Of a stretch of 64,000 nt of DNA, positions 1-11,327 are shown in pieces (position 1 is the stretch's first letter; the number at the start of each line of letters is the position of its first letter). Position numbers and translations under genes: made by a program. The DNA comes from Carposina sasakii (lineage: Eukaryota; Arthropoda; Insecta; Lepidoptera; Carposinidae). The DNA lies in the NCBI GenBank assembly GCA_014607495.2, contig CP053152.1, forward strand, positions 11,887,899 through 11,951,898. The letters are read 5' to 3'. The notes under the pieces were generated by a model. It was not told where the DNA came from. It worked only from the letters and a program-made list of their open reading frames with translations, and made no database searches.

Positions 1-155
1 TTTAATAAAATTTGGTATGGAGTTAGCTGACACCCTGAATTAACACATAGGCTAGTTTTTATCCCAGGAAAATATTTTTATCCCGGATAATTTCGACATT
101 ATTATTATTATGTTTTTTTGCAGTACACGCGGGCGGAGTCGCGGGCAACAGCTAG
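1..155 (+). mobile_element. Fragment of a dispersed repeat ending in CTAG (Helitron-like)
   Basis: The end holds the segments TTTATCCC, CCCGGATAATTTCGACAT and ACGCGGGCGGAGTCGCGGGC, then CTAG at 152-155. The same body occurs at 5366-5600, 6507-6725, 19031-19225 and 45552-45906. A CTAG terminus preceded by a GC-rich stretch is consistent with a non-autonomous Helitron, but no 5' TC end or protein was seen. Confidence 0.5.
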
Positions 156-1373
156 TTAAATATATAAATAACCTAATCTAACCAAACCTTTATTCTGAAA
201 AACTTCATTGTGAACAAAATACCGTATTTTCAAAAATGGTTTATGGAAAAATACAAAATAACCGGAGCTCAATTTATAGTACCAATAATCTTTTAATTGT
301 TTATACTATTTAGCTTTTGTTATAGCTTCCAATTTAGGTGGGTATAAGGCCTTAGTTCTTCTACTACGCTTTGGTGTCCCTGGAACGCTGCGGTTTTGAT
401 AGTAAGGCATGCGAGCCGAGCTCTATGTATATTATAATTACAGTTGTCACGAGTTTTTTTATGGGAAATTTTAGGAAGTGCCATTATGCCCTTGTATAAG
501 ATTTATAGATATTTTTCGGTGGGGATTTTATTTTGTATATGCTTTAATATTGAGATATAAAAATACAAGCAGACTGTTTGATGCCATAGGAAAATATATT
601 TTTTTGCCTTTTCAATTAATTCATTAGCTAAACTTTCACGCCTTGCTATTAATACAATTCTGGTAACAATTTAATGCTCGTACTTCTTCCATATCTTTCT
701 TCTGGAAATGTTGTCTAGGTTTTCCATGTCTTTTTTCTGGAAATGTTGTCTAGGTTCCGTTCAGAGAAGCTGCGCTCATTCGTTTGTTAGATTACATATG
801 ATCTAAAAAATGTTCCTAGAATTCCATCTCCTAATCACAACCGTAGAGCTAAACCAGAATGCCAATAACCAAATTAATTGCTTATAAAATATCTTGTGTA
901 CCATCTCTCTTTGTCAGGATACAATAATTAATTTCTCTCGTTCCCTCTGGGTCGCATCTGCGCCTTGCTGAAGGCATCCGTTGTTTGTTTTGTTCATCAA
1001 AGACAAGTATTTTATATTAAATGTGCACACGTTTGTATCCGCTAGTAAAATAGTGCTTGTTTTAGTTTTTCTTGGTTCCCACATAAACATGCATTTAGAT
1101 AAGTACTTATATAGGAGGCGCGAGGGATGACGAAGTAATGCTAAGTAATATGGATATTAGCAACTATTTTATTTCATTCGCGGGGTAATGTAGTAGTTTA
1201 TTGATTGAAGTACATACTATAATAAATACTAAATAACAAGAACTACCTACGAACTAAGGTGTAATTAAATGAAAAAGTGGTAATAGAAATGTTGACAAAA
1301 TTATTCTTACACATATCATCCATCCATCCACACAAATAAAATAGGTTTTGAAATTTTTTGATTCCACTCAGTA
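156..1373. other. AT-rich intergenic, no gene seen
   Basis: No coding signal, RNA gene or bounded repeat was recognised. A near-duplicate phrase TTTTCTGGAAATGTTGTCTAG occurs twice near 700-755. Confidence 0.5.
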
Positions 1374-1386
1374 GGTGCGCAAGTTA

Positions 1387-1853
1387 TAAAGCTAAAGGGT
1401 AAGGTGTACAAGACCGTAATACGACCTGTCGTCTTGTATGGATCTGAATGCTGGGCCGTAAAGAAGAAGGATGAAAATCAACTGCATGTAAGCGAGATGA
1501 GAAAGTTGAAATGGATGTGTGGAGTTACAAGAATGGATAAAATAAGAAATGAGTATATAAGAGGAAGTTTGAAAGTTGCGCCGATCATAGACAAGTTACG
1601 AAGTAACCGTCTGTCTTGGTACGGACATAAAGCGACAGGATGTAAGGCATATTTTACAGAGAGCGTTGTGCATGAGTGTGGATGGATATAAAGGAAGAGG
1701 TAGACCAAAGAAGTGTTGGAAGGACTGTGTGAGGAAAGATATGCGAGTAATAGGAGTGAGCAATGAGATGACGGATAATAGGGATGAATAGAAGAAAAGA
1801 ACATGTTGCGCCGACCCCAAATAAATGGGAACAGGGCAGGAAGATGATGATGT
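1387..1853 (+). mobile_element. 5'-truncated LINE tail with target-site duplication
   Basis: The frame at 1404-1691 encodes the C-terminal region of a non-LTR reverse transcriptase (VVLYGSECWAVKKKDENQL, MDKIRN, RLSWYGH), then a decayed tail ending AGGAAGATGATGATG. The copy is bounded by GGTGCGCAAGTTA (1374-1386) and GGTACGCAAGTTA (1854-1866), a 13-bp duplication with one mismatch. The long minus-strand open frame at 1478-2047 is antisense to it and not a gene. A second copy lies at 57554-57996. Confidence 0.82.
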
Positions 1854-1866
1854 GGTACGCAAGTTA

Positions 1867-4298
1867 AAACTGCGGTAAATATTCTCAGGTACTTCATTAA
1901 AAAACTATAATTTAACAACGTTATAATTTTTACTACTGTATTTGACAACAAAAAAAGTATAAAAGTACCACTTGAAATTAATATCCAGCAGTAACTTGCG
2001 TCGAAAGGCACAGTCAGGATAAAACAGAGAGCTCCAGCTGTGAACATGCCTAATTGATTTACCTACCTTCAAACCAGCACGCCGTGGGCAGTCTTTTTTA
2101 CGTCACCTTTCACTAGACAACCTATTAATAATTAGCCCACAAGTGGTTTTAAGTCAGTGTTTCTATAATATAATATAATTTATAGTATAATATAATAATA
2201 AATATAAATAGCTGTTTGGTTGAAATAGTAATAATGTCCTCCGACTGTTTTCGGTTATGACGGTCAATATCAACGGAGATTAACCAAAGGTGCAGGAAAT
2301 AAATATAATCTTCACCCACCACTCTCATATTCCGATGGGAATATCTGTAGATTAGACTACTTACTACTAGAACATTTAAAGCATCCTAATTTAAGAAAGG
2401 AAGGTTGTAGTCCAATAAAAATCATATTTGGTAACTGTTTGCTGCGATGACTTAGTTCAAAATAGATTATATGTCTCTCGTGATTTAGGTTGGAGAAATA
2501 AATTTTTAATATATGTACCTAACAATATCCACTGGGAGGCCTTTAAAAGGGTTTAATCCTAGTTCCTTTGAGATACATTTTGAGAATCTCTGACTTGACT
2601 GATCTTCTATTAAGAGAACTTTATAACATTGTTTCATATCCTACTAATGGTTAGATATTATTTATAGTCAGAAGGAATAAATCGAATCACCGCCTTTGTA
2701 CTTTACTGTAGGGTAATTTTCTTTTGTTAATTTTCTTTCTTTTGTTAATGATATTGATGATTTTGTAAATGTATTACCAATAAATCAGTCAAATGCATTT
2801 AATTTAAACGTCGCTAAATGAAAAAGATTTTTCAACTCAGTTCTTTATTAAATTCTTATAGTTCAGGCGACAATGTAACATTATTTCTCGGTCGTATCGA
2901 TAGAGTTTCTTCATCGTCACGTTTGCTCCAATAGGAAGTCTTTATCTTCGCGCGTTCGTCAAGTCACATGATGAAGTATTACCACTATTGGTTATGACAA
3001 CGAACATCGATTCGAAATGAGTTTTCATTGTCTAAGCACCCTGACTTGACTAATATTCTTTTCAGCCTTGCTTACGTTTAACTAACCTGGGTTGAAACAA
3101 AACAGCGGCTATAGAAAGTGGTGTAGGCTATTTTTTGAAAAGCCTTAAAATCAAACATTATTATTTACCTATACAGGGTGGACTTTTCCACATCATTTGT
3201 GGCCACCTTTCAACAAACGAATTCTCCGTGGTTTTATTTCATTTAATAAAGGAAAGAACGATATAAAGATCTAATGTTTAAACATAATATTATGATGTAA
3301 GTTTTAAATAATTCGGTAAGTTTATCAAAGACAAAGTAAATCCAAAAAAATCTGCATGTTTAAAAATAGGGAAACTTATGGCAACATTTTTTTTTTCAGA
3401 TAAAAAAATATGAAAATTTGATTTTTTTAAATTGTTTTATCAATGAAATTACGTAAAGACATCAAATATTTACCGGTGAAATGTGATGTTATTTATTTTC
3501 TTATGTTTTTGAGCATAGTTTTGGCAGGATCTCAGTGTCGTCAGTGTAGGTTTTTTGAGCACTGAATGACAGAGCCGCGATTGGTTCAAATTTTTTATAG
3601 ACAGTTATAATTCTATTATATTAATTATTGTTTTTCGTAAATTGCAAATCCATAAAATTTACTAATGGTTTGTTTAGTTAATCAATTGTTTGTCTATTAC
3701 GTTAATCACTTGGTCTATGTGCATTTTTATGCAGAAACATCAAAACCACTACAAATAAAAAACTAATTTAGGCAGTCTAGTCAGTTTCGGACCGAGAGCG
3801 GCAGAAATAAACAGATCACAGGTATCAGGGTAAAGGCATTATCTTACGGTTAATTTAATCCAACAATATCTTGTCACAGCACCTGTCAGATTGCTGTCAA
3901 AATTATCTTTACGGGAGGTTTTAATGGGCAGTGGATTGGAGGTCGTTCCGATATCTGTGATGGAGTATGAAAAATCTTTAAATGAAAGAGGAAAGACTAG
4001 ACTCAACGATTTAACGCACACTCGTAGCTTCTGGGAAATATTTAAATTATACAAAATAGTTTTGGTCTAAGAGATGGCTTTATTTTTGTATCGTTAGTCA
4101 GAAAAATTAGATTTTTTTTTTTTATTTACGCTTGACCACAACGCGCCTGATTGTAAGCACCGTTGCAGTCTGTGCGTTAATCTGGTGTAAGGTCCCGGAA
4201 CATTCCGATCTGATCTTCACCTTATTTCTCCTCCCAGGTGACAGACCCACTTTTCATACTAATGGTAGCAAAGTTCAATATTTTTTTTTATATTTAAG
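1867..4298. other. Intergenic, no gene seen
   Basis: AT-rich. ACAGGGTGGAC at about 3175 resembles a transposon end, but no partner was found nearby. No coding signal was recognised; the short open frame at 3839-4054 has no recognisable motif. Confidence 0.45.
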
Positions 4299-4344
4299 TT
4301 CCGATCTGTCACCCTAGGGGGACAAAAAGGGTGACAGATCGGAA
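4299..4344. repeat. Perfect 16-bp inverted repeat (hairpin)
   Basis: TTCCGATCTGTCACCC at 4299-4314 is exactly complementary to 4329-4344, separated by a 14-nt loop. A further partial copy of the arm (ATTCCGATCTGATC) lies near 4203, so this is probably the core of a small decayed element. Confidence 0.75.
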
Positions 4345-5184
4345 TATTCCCATCCTGTTCCCTTCACAACTAAACCGTGCTTACGACAAAACCAAAGCAG
4401 CAATTACAATTACCATACATCGAACCCTGTTCTGACATCGAACCCGTATCTCGTGAGCCACAACTCTCATAAATTGGATAACTACGTCGTCGATGGATAC
4501 TGCGACGCCTGCGCAGGATGACGCCAATCACGGCCAGCTACATTAGGATATTGTATTAGGACAATAGTAGATCTTTACAACAGTGAATGTGGCGTGTAGT
4601 GTGTTCGATACATAAATGGATAAGCAAAAATAATGATGTTGAAGACATGTAAACGTATGAGATTGAGTGCATTTTTCAGAAGATTTTTGTAGAGTTTTAC
4701 AGCTGCTTGCATTAAGAGATTAGAAAAATGGCTCGGCAGTTGATGTAGGTAATAGTACTTATTGATAAAATAAACTTATGATGCCGTAAAGGTAAACAAT
4801 TATATGAAGAGTTTGCTATGATTTTGAAAAGGCTTCTATATAATTCTCTACTATGCTGAAGGATTTGAAATTGAAGCCCAGTAAAACGTTCGTATCGACA
4901 TATCACGGCACTAAATATAGGTATTAGTCAAGAGACCACTATTAAATCTTTTAAACTTAGTTATTATAGGACGGTATACTATTATTATTGTATGTCGCCG
5001 GGGTGATAGGCTTGATACAATAATGTGATACATCCAGATTGAAATTACTGTTTGAACACAAGATATGGGGTCATGAATCTACAATATGGTTGTTTAATCT
5101 ACATAATACAAGAACAAGGAATATTAGCGGAAAATGGGTTTAGGTACATGTACAATTTACCTATATACATGTTATATATAATAT
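4345..5184. other. Intergenic, no gene seen
   Basis: No coding signal, RNA gene or bounded repeat was recognised. Confidence 0.45.
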
Positions 5185-5342
5185 GTTATTTTAATACCTC
5201 GTATTCTTTGTAACGTAACGATCATTTTATTTATTTTTAAAAATGCTGATATTCTCGTAACTTTGGACCTATGGTTTCCCAGGGGTGCTTCCATAGAAAA
5301 AAATGATCGCGATGTTACAAAGAATACGAGATATTAAAAGAA
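5185..5342. mobile_element. Short inverted-repeat element with about 44-bp arms
   Basis: The left arm (5185-5228) and the reverse complement of the right arm (5299-5342) share TCGTATTCTTTGTAAC and GATCATTTT and match at most positions. The centre contains GGACCTATGGTTTCCCAGGG, also found in the related copy at 5842-6407. No protein is encoded. Confidence 0.75.
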
Positions 5343-5365
5343 CAAAGTTGTCTTTTTACACCCAG

Positions 5366-5600
5366 TATACGTAATAAAATTGTTACGGATAGTTTTTTGT
5401 ACATAGAAAATATATTTAAAAAATTATAATACAAGAACAAGGAATATAATACGGCTGAACCGATTTTGAAGCAGAAATATATTGTGACAAGTGCCACTTA
5501 ACATATAGGCTACTTTTTATTCCGGAAAAACTATTTATCCCGGATAATTTCGACATTTTGTTTATTCTGCAGTCCACGCGGACAGAGTGTCCACTATTAA
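5366..5600 (+). mobile_element. Dispersed repeat, Helitron-like family, partly deleted
   Basis: Contains TTGTTACGGATAGTTTTTTG, GAACCGATTTTGAAGCAG, CCCGGATAATTTCGACAT and a GC-rich end near GTCCACGCGGACAGAG. Compared with 6507-6725 it lacks an internal stretch of about 85 bases. It directly follows the inverted-repeat element at 5185-5342. Confidence 0.6.
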
Positions 5601-5841
5601 TCCTAAGGTTGATGAGAATGAATTTTAAAATGATTCGGAAAACATTTGGAAAAAAGAGAAAAATGCCAATTGACTTACCTTATGTATCGAGCAGTTAATA
5701 AAGGCGGTGTGATCAGACAAAAGAGGCATTTTAGAATCGATTTTTTAAATACTTGTATACCACAGCTCTAATTTTTTTATATGTTATATATACAGAATTT
5801 CGATTTGGTGTGAAAAATCGTGAATATCAACACGAAACGTT

Positions 5842-6407
5842 GTTATTTTAATACCTCATTTTTTGTAAATTTTGTAGTAAAAAACACATTTACAACTACG
5901 CTGTGTTCTAATCCTTGCACTGGCCAGTCTCGCTCGGAACATTCAGTACCGCCGTGACCACTGTCAACGCCGGTTCTGTGCTTGTTTTTTCGCGCGCAAA
6001 TACATAATATAAAATACTATATTTAATTAGTAAGTAGACTCGTAGTGTAACAAAAGTTCTTACGTAACTTTGGACCTATGGTTTCCCAGGGGTGCTTCCA
6101 GGCGGGTCCCTAGTAACATTATTATAAACCTTCCTTGTGAATCTCTCTATCTATTAAAAAAACCGCATCAAAAAAATCCGTTCCCTAGTTTGAAAGATCT
6201 AAGCATACATAGGGACAGACATCAGAAAGCGACTTTGTTTTATAATATGTAGTGATTTCGTATTTAAAAATGATATTCATAAGTAGGTAATTATGTTACG
6301 TGATGACCTAGTATAATTTTATATATCTACTTAGTTTTTTTTAGATCCACAAAATCCCGGGGAAAAAATCCGGGATTTTTACAAAGAATACGAGATATTA
6401 AAAGAAC
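5842..6407. mobile_element. Second, larger copy of the 5185-5342 inverted-repeat element
   Basis: The left end matches TGTTATTTTAATACCTC and the right end ACAAAGAATACGAGATATTA of the first copy, with the shared core GGACCTATGGTTTCCCAGGG at 6070-6089. It is enlarged by unrelated sequence, so either it is the longer form or it has taken insertions. Confidence 0.65.
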
Positions 6408-6506
6408 AAAGTAACAAAAAGGGTATGGTGTCTATAAAAAAAACCCACTGTAGATAACATATCCCGAAATTTTTAGACTAGTAATCGCATGTTTATTTTT
6501 CAAGAT

Positions 6507-6725
6507 TGTAATAAAATTGTTACGGATAGTTTTTTGTACATAGAAAATATATTAAAAAAATTATAATGGGCGGCCTTTATACACGCAAGAGAACCCAAAA
6601 CAATGTTTTTCCATTTTGTCTGTATATCTGTATGTTTGTGCACGCTAATCGCAGAAACGGCTGAACCGATTTTGAAGCAGAAATATATTGTGACAAGTGC
6701 CACTGCGTAACACACAGACAGACAG
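6507..6725 (+). mobile_element. Dispersed repeat, Helitron-like family
   Basis: Fuller than the copy at 5366-5600, with GGGCGGCCTTTATACACGCA and GCACGCTAATCGCAGAAACG. It lacks the GC-rich CTAG end. It sits downstream of the 5842-6407 element just as the other copy sits downstream of 5185-5342. Confidence 0.6.
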
Positions 6726-6918
6726 AGTTACTTTCGCATTTATAATCCGAAGGAAGAATTTGAAGATCATACTACTTTGGGGTAGAAGAGTTATAAATAA
6801 TAATGTGTATTATCCAGCAACTGCAAGCTATCCATAGTTATTTGTTTAGGAGATATTTTTAATTGCACATCAAATAATCGCCCATCAATTTAATCTCATC
6901 TTTTATATACTTTATTAC

Positions 6919-7072
6919 ATACATACATACTTATAATCACGCTTTTATTTATAGGCAGAGTACCAAGGGCCGATAGAACCACATGGTGCCACTTCTGACC
7001 AATTTTGAGGGTATAGTTGGATAAGTAGTTGGTCAGCCCATCGCCTACAAAACATCAAGACCCTCTTGTTCC
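6919..7072. repeat. Dispersed repeat, copy 1 (partner at 40623-40797)
   Basis: Shares AAGGGCCGATAGAACCACAT, GGTGCCACTTCTGACCAATT and GGTCAGCCCATCGC with 40623-40797, each starting in a TACATACA run. Class unknown; possibly a LINE 3' end. Confidence 0.65.
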
Positions 7073-7111
7073 TCTACTGACTTGTACAGTATGCCCTTTA
7101 TATGACAAACA

Positions 7112-7165
7112 ACGCACGAGCCGAGCGAGCGGAACGAGCGTGCCGCGGCAGCTGCCGGCGATGTT
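7112..7165. repeat. Short GAGCGAGCG repeat, copy 1
   Basis: CCGAGCGAGCGGAACGAGCG followed by GCCGGCGATG matches a similar stretch at 32468-32515. A GC-rich island in AT-rich DNA, likely a remnant of a dispersed element. Confidence 0.4.
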
Positions 7166-7202
7166 TCGCGGAGTGTTAATCTCACTCATTATGTTATGTT
7201 TT

Positions 7203-7527
7203 GTTTATTTAATTCGGCCTTAGAAAATGGCTTAAAAACAAAAATTTTACCAATAGACGATTTAAAAAAACCAGTTACGCTCAAAAAGTTCAAAAACCTG
7301 ATCAACCCTAATAGAGAGTCACAAGTGATCCAAAAAACAGCTATGTATCACACAATAACCAATAAGCCCATTTAACTAATCGATATCGCCCGATACAATT
7401 GGCGCGGAAAACAAACATTAGGTACGGATAATCAAAATAAAAATGCATTTCCTGCGAGTTATAATATTGTCGTGTAACTCAACCCTATAGTACTTGTTCA
7501 GCATTCCAGTATTTGCCTGGCTGAGAT
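7203..7527. mobile_element. Truncated copy of the inverted-repeat element at 10880-11327
   Basis: Shares GTATCACACAATAACCAATA, CGCCCGATACAATTGGCGCG and AATGCATTTCC in the same order as 10880-11327, but lacks the terminal GGGTGT repeats. Confidence 0.7.
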
Positions 7528-8698
7528 AACAATTTACGCAGTGCCAAAATTGATTATGAAATTAAAATCCCGGCAATTAATCCCGAAATCAACCAGAATA
7601 CGGATTACGTCCGCGGCAGATTGTGTGCGGGGGGCCCCGCAGTTACGTCTACCTCAACCCCCTCAAATACCTAAAATTCGTCTATTGGAGCGCCTTAATG
7701 TCCTATTGTTCTTGTTCTGAAGTTTATTACTCACTTCAGTACCATAGATACTGTATATTATTAATATTATTGTGTTCTATAAACGTACTTATGTTCTCAC
7801 GAATCAATCTTCTCAGAACAACGTTTATATTTCAAAATAATACAAAATTACTATCTTCTATTAATACAAAGAAAACGTTTAAGTCAAATAGGATTATAAT
7901 TATTTTGGCGCTACAATTTTATTTTGTTGCGAGGCAGCGACTCGGGAATGTTTTTAATGCTAGCTGTTTAGGTTTAGTTACCTACGAGTACTATGTAAAA
8001 CTTTGAACCAAGTGAAACAATGTAAATTAATAAAAGCTGTTTATTTATATTTCACACTGCTATTTTTTCACTTAGTTATTCAAGGATGATCATCTTGTCA
8101 CTTAACACATCCTAAAGACTTAAAGGGTAACAAGCAAATTCTACTACATAGAATATAACAAGAAAATACAACAGTAAAACATTCATTTTGGATTGTGAAA
8201 CGATAGCAATAATCAGTTTAAATCCAAACAAGTATCAAAAAGCGGTTGCGGGTCGCGGATCAGTAACGCGCCCACTGAACACTCCAAATTAATATATTCG
8301 CAGAGATAAATGTTACAACTTATAATATAGAAAGCCAAGTTTTGACACGTGTCTGATTTGTATCAGACCGTAGAATTAACAAGTCAAACAATTTAATCAC
8401 GGCTAATGATTTTAAAATGACACTGGACTGATATGAACCCCTTTACTCGCATTGAAAACCCTTAAACTGTGAGAGTATAGACCAATAAAGAATTTCTACG
8501 TTAAACATACTTTATTACACAAAAAAAAACATAACATAACCTAAAGTACAGGATAATAAATAAACTTTTATACAGGTAGTAGATACGCCACAGCTGTCAA
8601 ACAAAAGTTCTTGGATTAGAACCTGAAAAGGGTAAATATTCAAAAACAAGTCAGAATGTTAATGATACTTCATACTTAGAGTAGTATGTGACTACTGA
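7528..8698. other. Intergenic, no gene seen
   Basis: Holds a 127-codon open frame (7623-8006) with no recognised domain; a frame of this length is roughly what chance allows in 64 kb of AT-rich DNA. Nothing else recognised. Confidence 0.45.
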
Positions 8699-8979
8699 CA
8701 TAGAGGAATAAGATGTAGACATAGAGTACTAATGTCATACTAACCAGTTTCGATGCATCATTAGACTTTTCGGTGGCTCACATTCCAGTCCTTGACACTT
8801 AGATTCTATTATTGTAATGTTTAGTAATGTACTACATTACTAATGTACAATTCGTACACGTATACTAATATAATCTAAGTGTCAAGGACTGGAATTGAAT
8901 TTTTAGGTACCGAAAAGTATAATGGTGCATCGAAACTGTTAGTCTGACATTAGCACTCTATGTCTACATCTTCCTTATG
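8699..8979. mobile_element. Foldback element, copy 1, with 7-bp target duplication
   Basis: The 281-bp unit is almost entirely a long imperfect palindrome, from CATAGAGGAATAAGATGTAG to CTACATCTTCCTTATG. It is flanked by CTACTGA at 8692-8698 and 8980-8986. Inner landmarks AGTCCTTGACACTTAGAT and ATCTAAGTGTCAAGGACT are mutual complements. No protein coding. Confidence 0.88.
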
Positions 8980-8986
8980 CTACTGA

Positions 8987-9740
8987 TGATAGATCAAGCT
9001 ATTCTAATTTAGATTGTGTCTCAAAGAAAAACATTTATTTAATATTCTCTGTATCATTGTAATCTATTGTGCATAATAAATAATAAAATAAGGCGAATTT
9101 GTTTTGAAACATATCACACATGTAAAAAGCTTTCCTAGTGATACTCGTACGTGTCCGATCATAGCTCCCACGGTCCGACATTGGCGTGTGCGATCTCATT
9201 ACCAAGCATCCGCAATTAGTACTGGACCACTTATTGCCTTTCTCACTTTGTTCTTAGCTATTGTGAGTGTGTGGTGTATTTTAACTGCAGATTTACCGAA
9301 ATTTATTATAATACTTTCTTTAGTATAATTCGAATTCATATTAAAATAACTGATTGCACAGCAGCAAAATACTCAAGATACTCGTTATATTAGTAAAAAC
9401 TACTATTTATATTTGTGGGCTTATGCACATCTTAAAGGCACATCATATTATACCTGTTAACTCTTTACTTGTCTTTTTTTTGTTTTAAATAAGTAGCTTC
9501 TATTTTTACACATGCAGCCATGTAAGCCTAAAATTAAACGGACATACCTAATTATATTACTATTTTATAAACAGAATAAATACTAAAATATAAACAGATC
9601 AGAACTAAAATATAAAATCAATCAGGGATTTGGACTTGTTACAGTAATCTTCTTATACTCGACTTATGCCGCGTCATACTCTAACCAAATTAACCTATTA
9701 TTTTAAAGTGAACTGTTACACTGACAAAACGACATTCGTC
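8987..9740. other. Intergenic, no gene seen
   Basis: AT-rich. The short open frame at 9104-9328 has one hydrophobic stretch but no recognisable family. Confidence 0.4.
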
Positions 9741-9908
9741 AATGCGTATGCACGTAAGCGTAGACGTAACGTACCGTCTGAGTTTTATGTATAGAATCAC
9801 TTTATGACGTCTACGGATACGCATCCGGTCTATGCCTATTACATTTACCATAACACTACTCAGAGTACGTATATACGCTTACTTGCACGCACCGCAGTGC
9901 TCGAGACT
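9741..9908. mobile_element. Degenerate copy of the 41419-41632 foldback element
   Basis: Shares GTAAGCGTAGACGTA, TTATGTATAGAA, GACGTCTA and the closing GTGCTCGAG with the better-preserved copy near 41.5 kb. Ends are eroded. Confidence 0.6.
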
Positions 9909-10879
9909 AACTCATTACAGGTCATCGTCAGCACTAATTTTAGAAAACAAAACAGGGAATATAGATTTTTTCAGTCTATGGACTGCTGTATTTTATTTAT
10001 TGCTTTGACGTAGGCGATATTGCAAAATATGACCTGTTCTAATAGCTTAAGTCAAAAGAGGGCGCAAGTAAGTATTTTGGATTTTGTGAACTTGTGATTA
10101 ACTTTGTAACATGTGCGCTGGTCCATTAGGTTCGCCCGTGTAACACATCACCACTTCCGGACAGTACGTTTATTTTTTGAGTAGTTCACTACCTGCCTCC
10201 CCTTTCTATTCTGGAACCTGACCGGGGATATACAATTGATCAACAGCAACACATACTTCTCTTCTATTACATTATTTAATCCACCCCTTATTGTTAAATC
10301 TTTTGTAAAACGACTAAGGGCAAGAGCGAGATATATACTGTAATAGTTTTATTATAATTTAGTTTATTTGTAGTAAAATAATTTATTTGATGTAAAAAGG
10401 TAAATATATAAATAATGAAATTAAATTGATGTGTGCAATTAAAAATATCTCTTAAACAAATTCCTTATTATTTAATTCAGGCGTGATAATAACACATTAT
10501 GTGGTGATAACCTTTGTAGCTGAACCTACTCAAGTTCATAATATTAATAAAAGGTACCTAAATAGACCGTCTATATCTACAGTTAAATTGCTTTGGATCG
10601 GCCATAGATAACTAGCCATATGAAATACAGATCGATAAATAATTGATTTCGAGACACCTTCAATCAAGTTTCGATATACTTCAATAACTTGTAAAAATCC
10701 AATTAAAATAGACGCAGTAAAACTCATAGAATTCACAGACCAGTTTAATGGTCGACTACCTTTAATTATTTTCAACACTCATAACCAATTAACTATGAAA
10801 TGGATCAGTTACTCAGATTCAATTTACAGCCACATACATTACTTAACTTAAAAGCGTTAAAAGAGTAGATACATTCATA
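9909..10879. other. Intergenic, no gene seen
   Basis: No coding signal or bounded repeat was recognised; short frames here lack motifs. Confidence 0.4.
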
Positions 10880-11327
10880 TATAGGGTGTTTGTGACAGCC
10901 AGACAAATATTGATATGGTAACTTTAGACCATGATTCTGAGTCGAAAACCACAGAAAATTTTCTCAGGAAAATCACAGTATTTTTCCGCCTTTTATTTTT
11001 TCAGGAAATGAATACATAATTTAGTTTTGTTTAATTAGGCCTTAGATTATGGCTTTTCGAAAAAAATGCTCTCAAAAAAGTTCCAATAACCTATCAACCC
11101 TAGAGAGTCAAAGGTGATCCAAAAAAACACCAATGTATCACACAATAACCAATAAGCCCATTTAACCAGTCACAGGGTCGCCCGATACAATTGGCGCGGA
11201 AAGCAAAGTTTACTGATAATCAAATTAAAATGCATTTCCTTGCGAGTAATAACACTGACGTATAACTCAACACAATGGTACTTGTTTACCATTTCATTAT
11301 TAGCCTAGCTGTCACCCACACCCTGTA
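10880..11327. mobile_element. Inverted-repeat element starting TATAGGGTGT, TA flanks
   Basis: TATAGGGTGTTTGTGACAGC at the left end pairs with GCTGTCACCCACACCCTGTA at the right end over about 20 bp; TA at both edges fits a Tc1/mariner-type target. The interior matches the truncated copy at 7203-7527. No transposase frame, so non-autonomous. Confidence 0.75.

Noticed and set aside
1478..2047. 189-codon minus-strand open frame
   Set aside because: It lies antisense to the LINE tail at 1387-1853; matching antisense frames occur at the second LINE copy (57646-58006).
7623..8006. 127-codon plus-strand open frame
   Set aside because: Low-complexity AT-rich composition, no domain, length compatible with chance.
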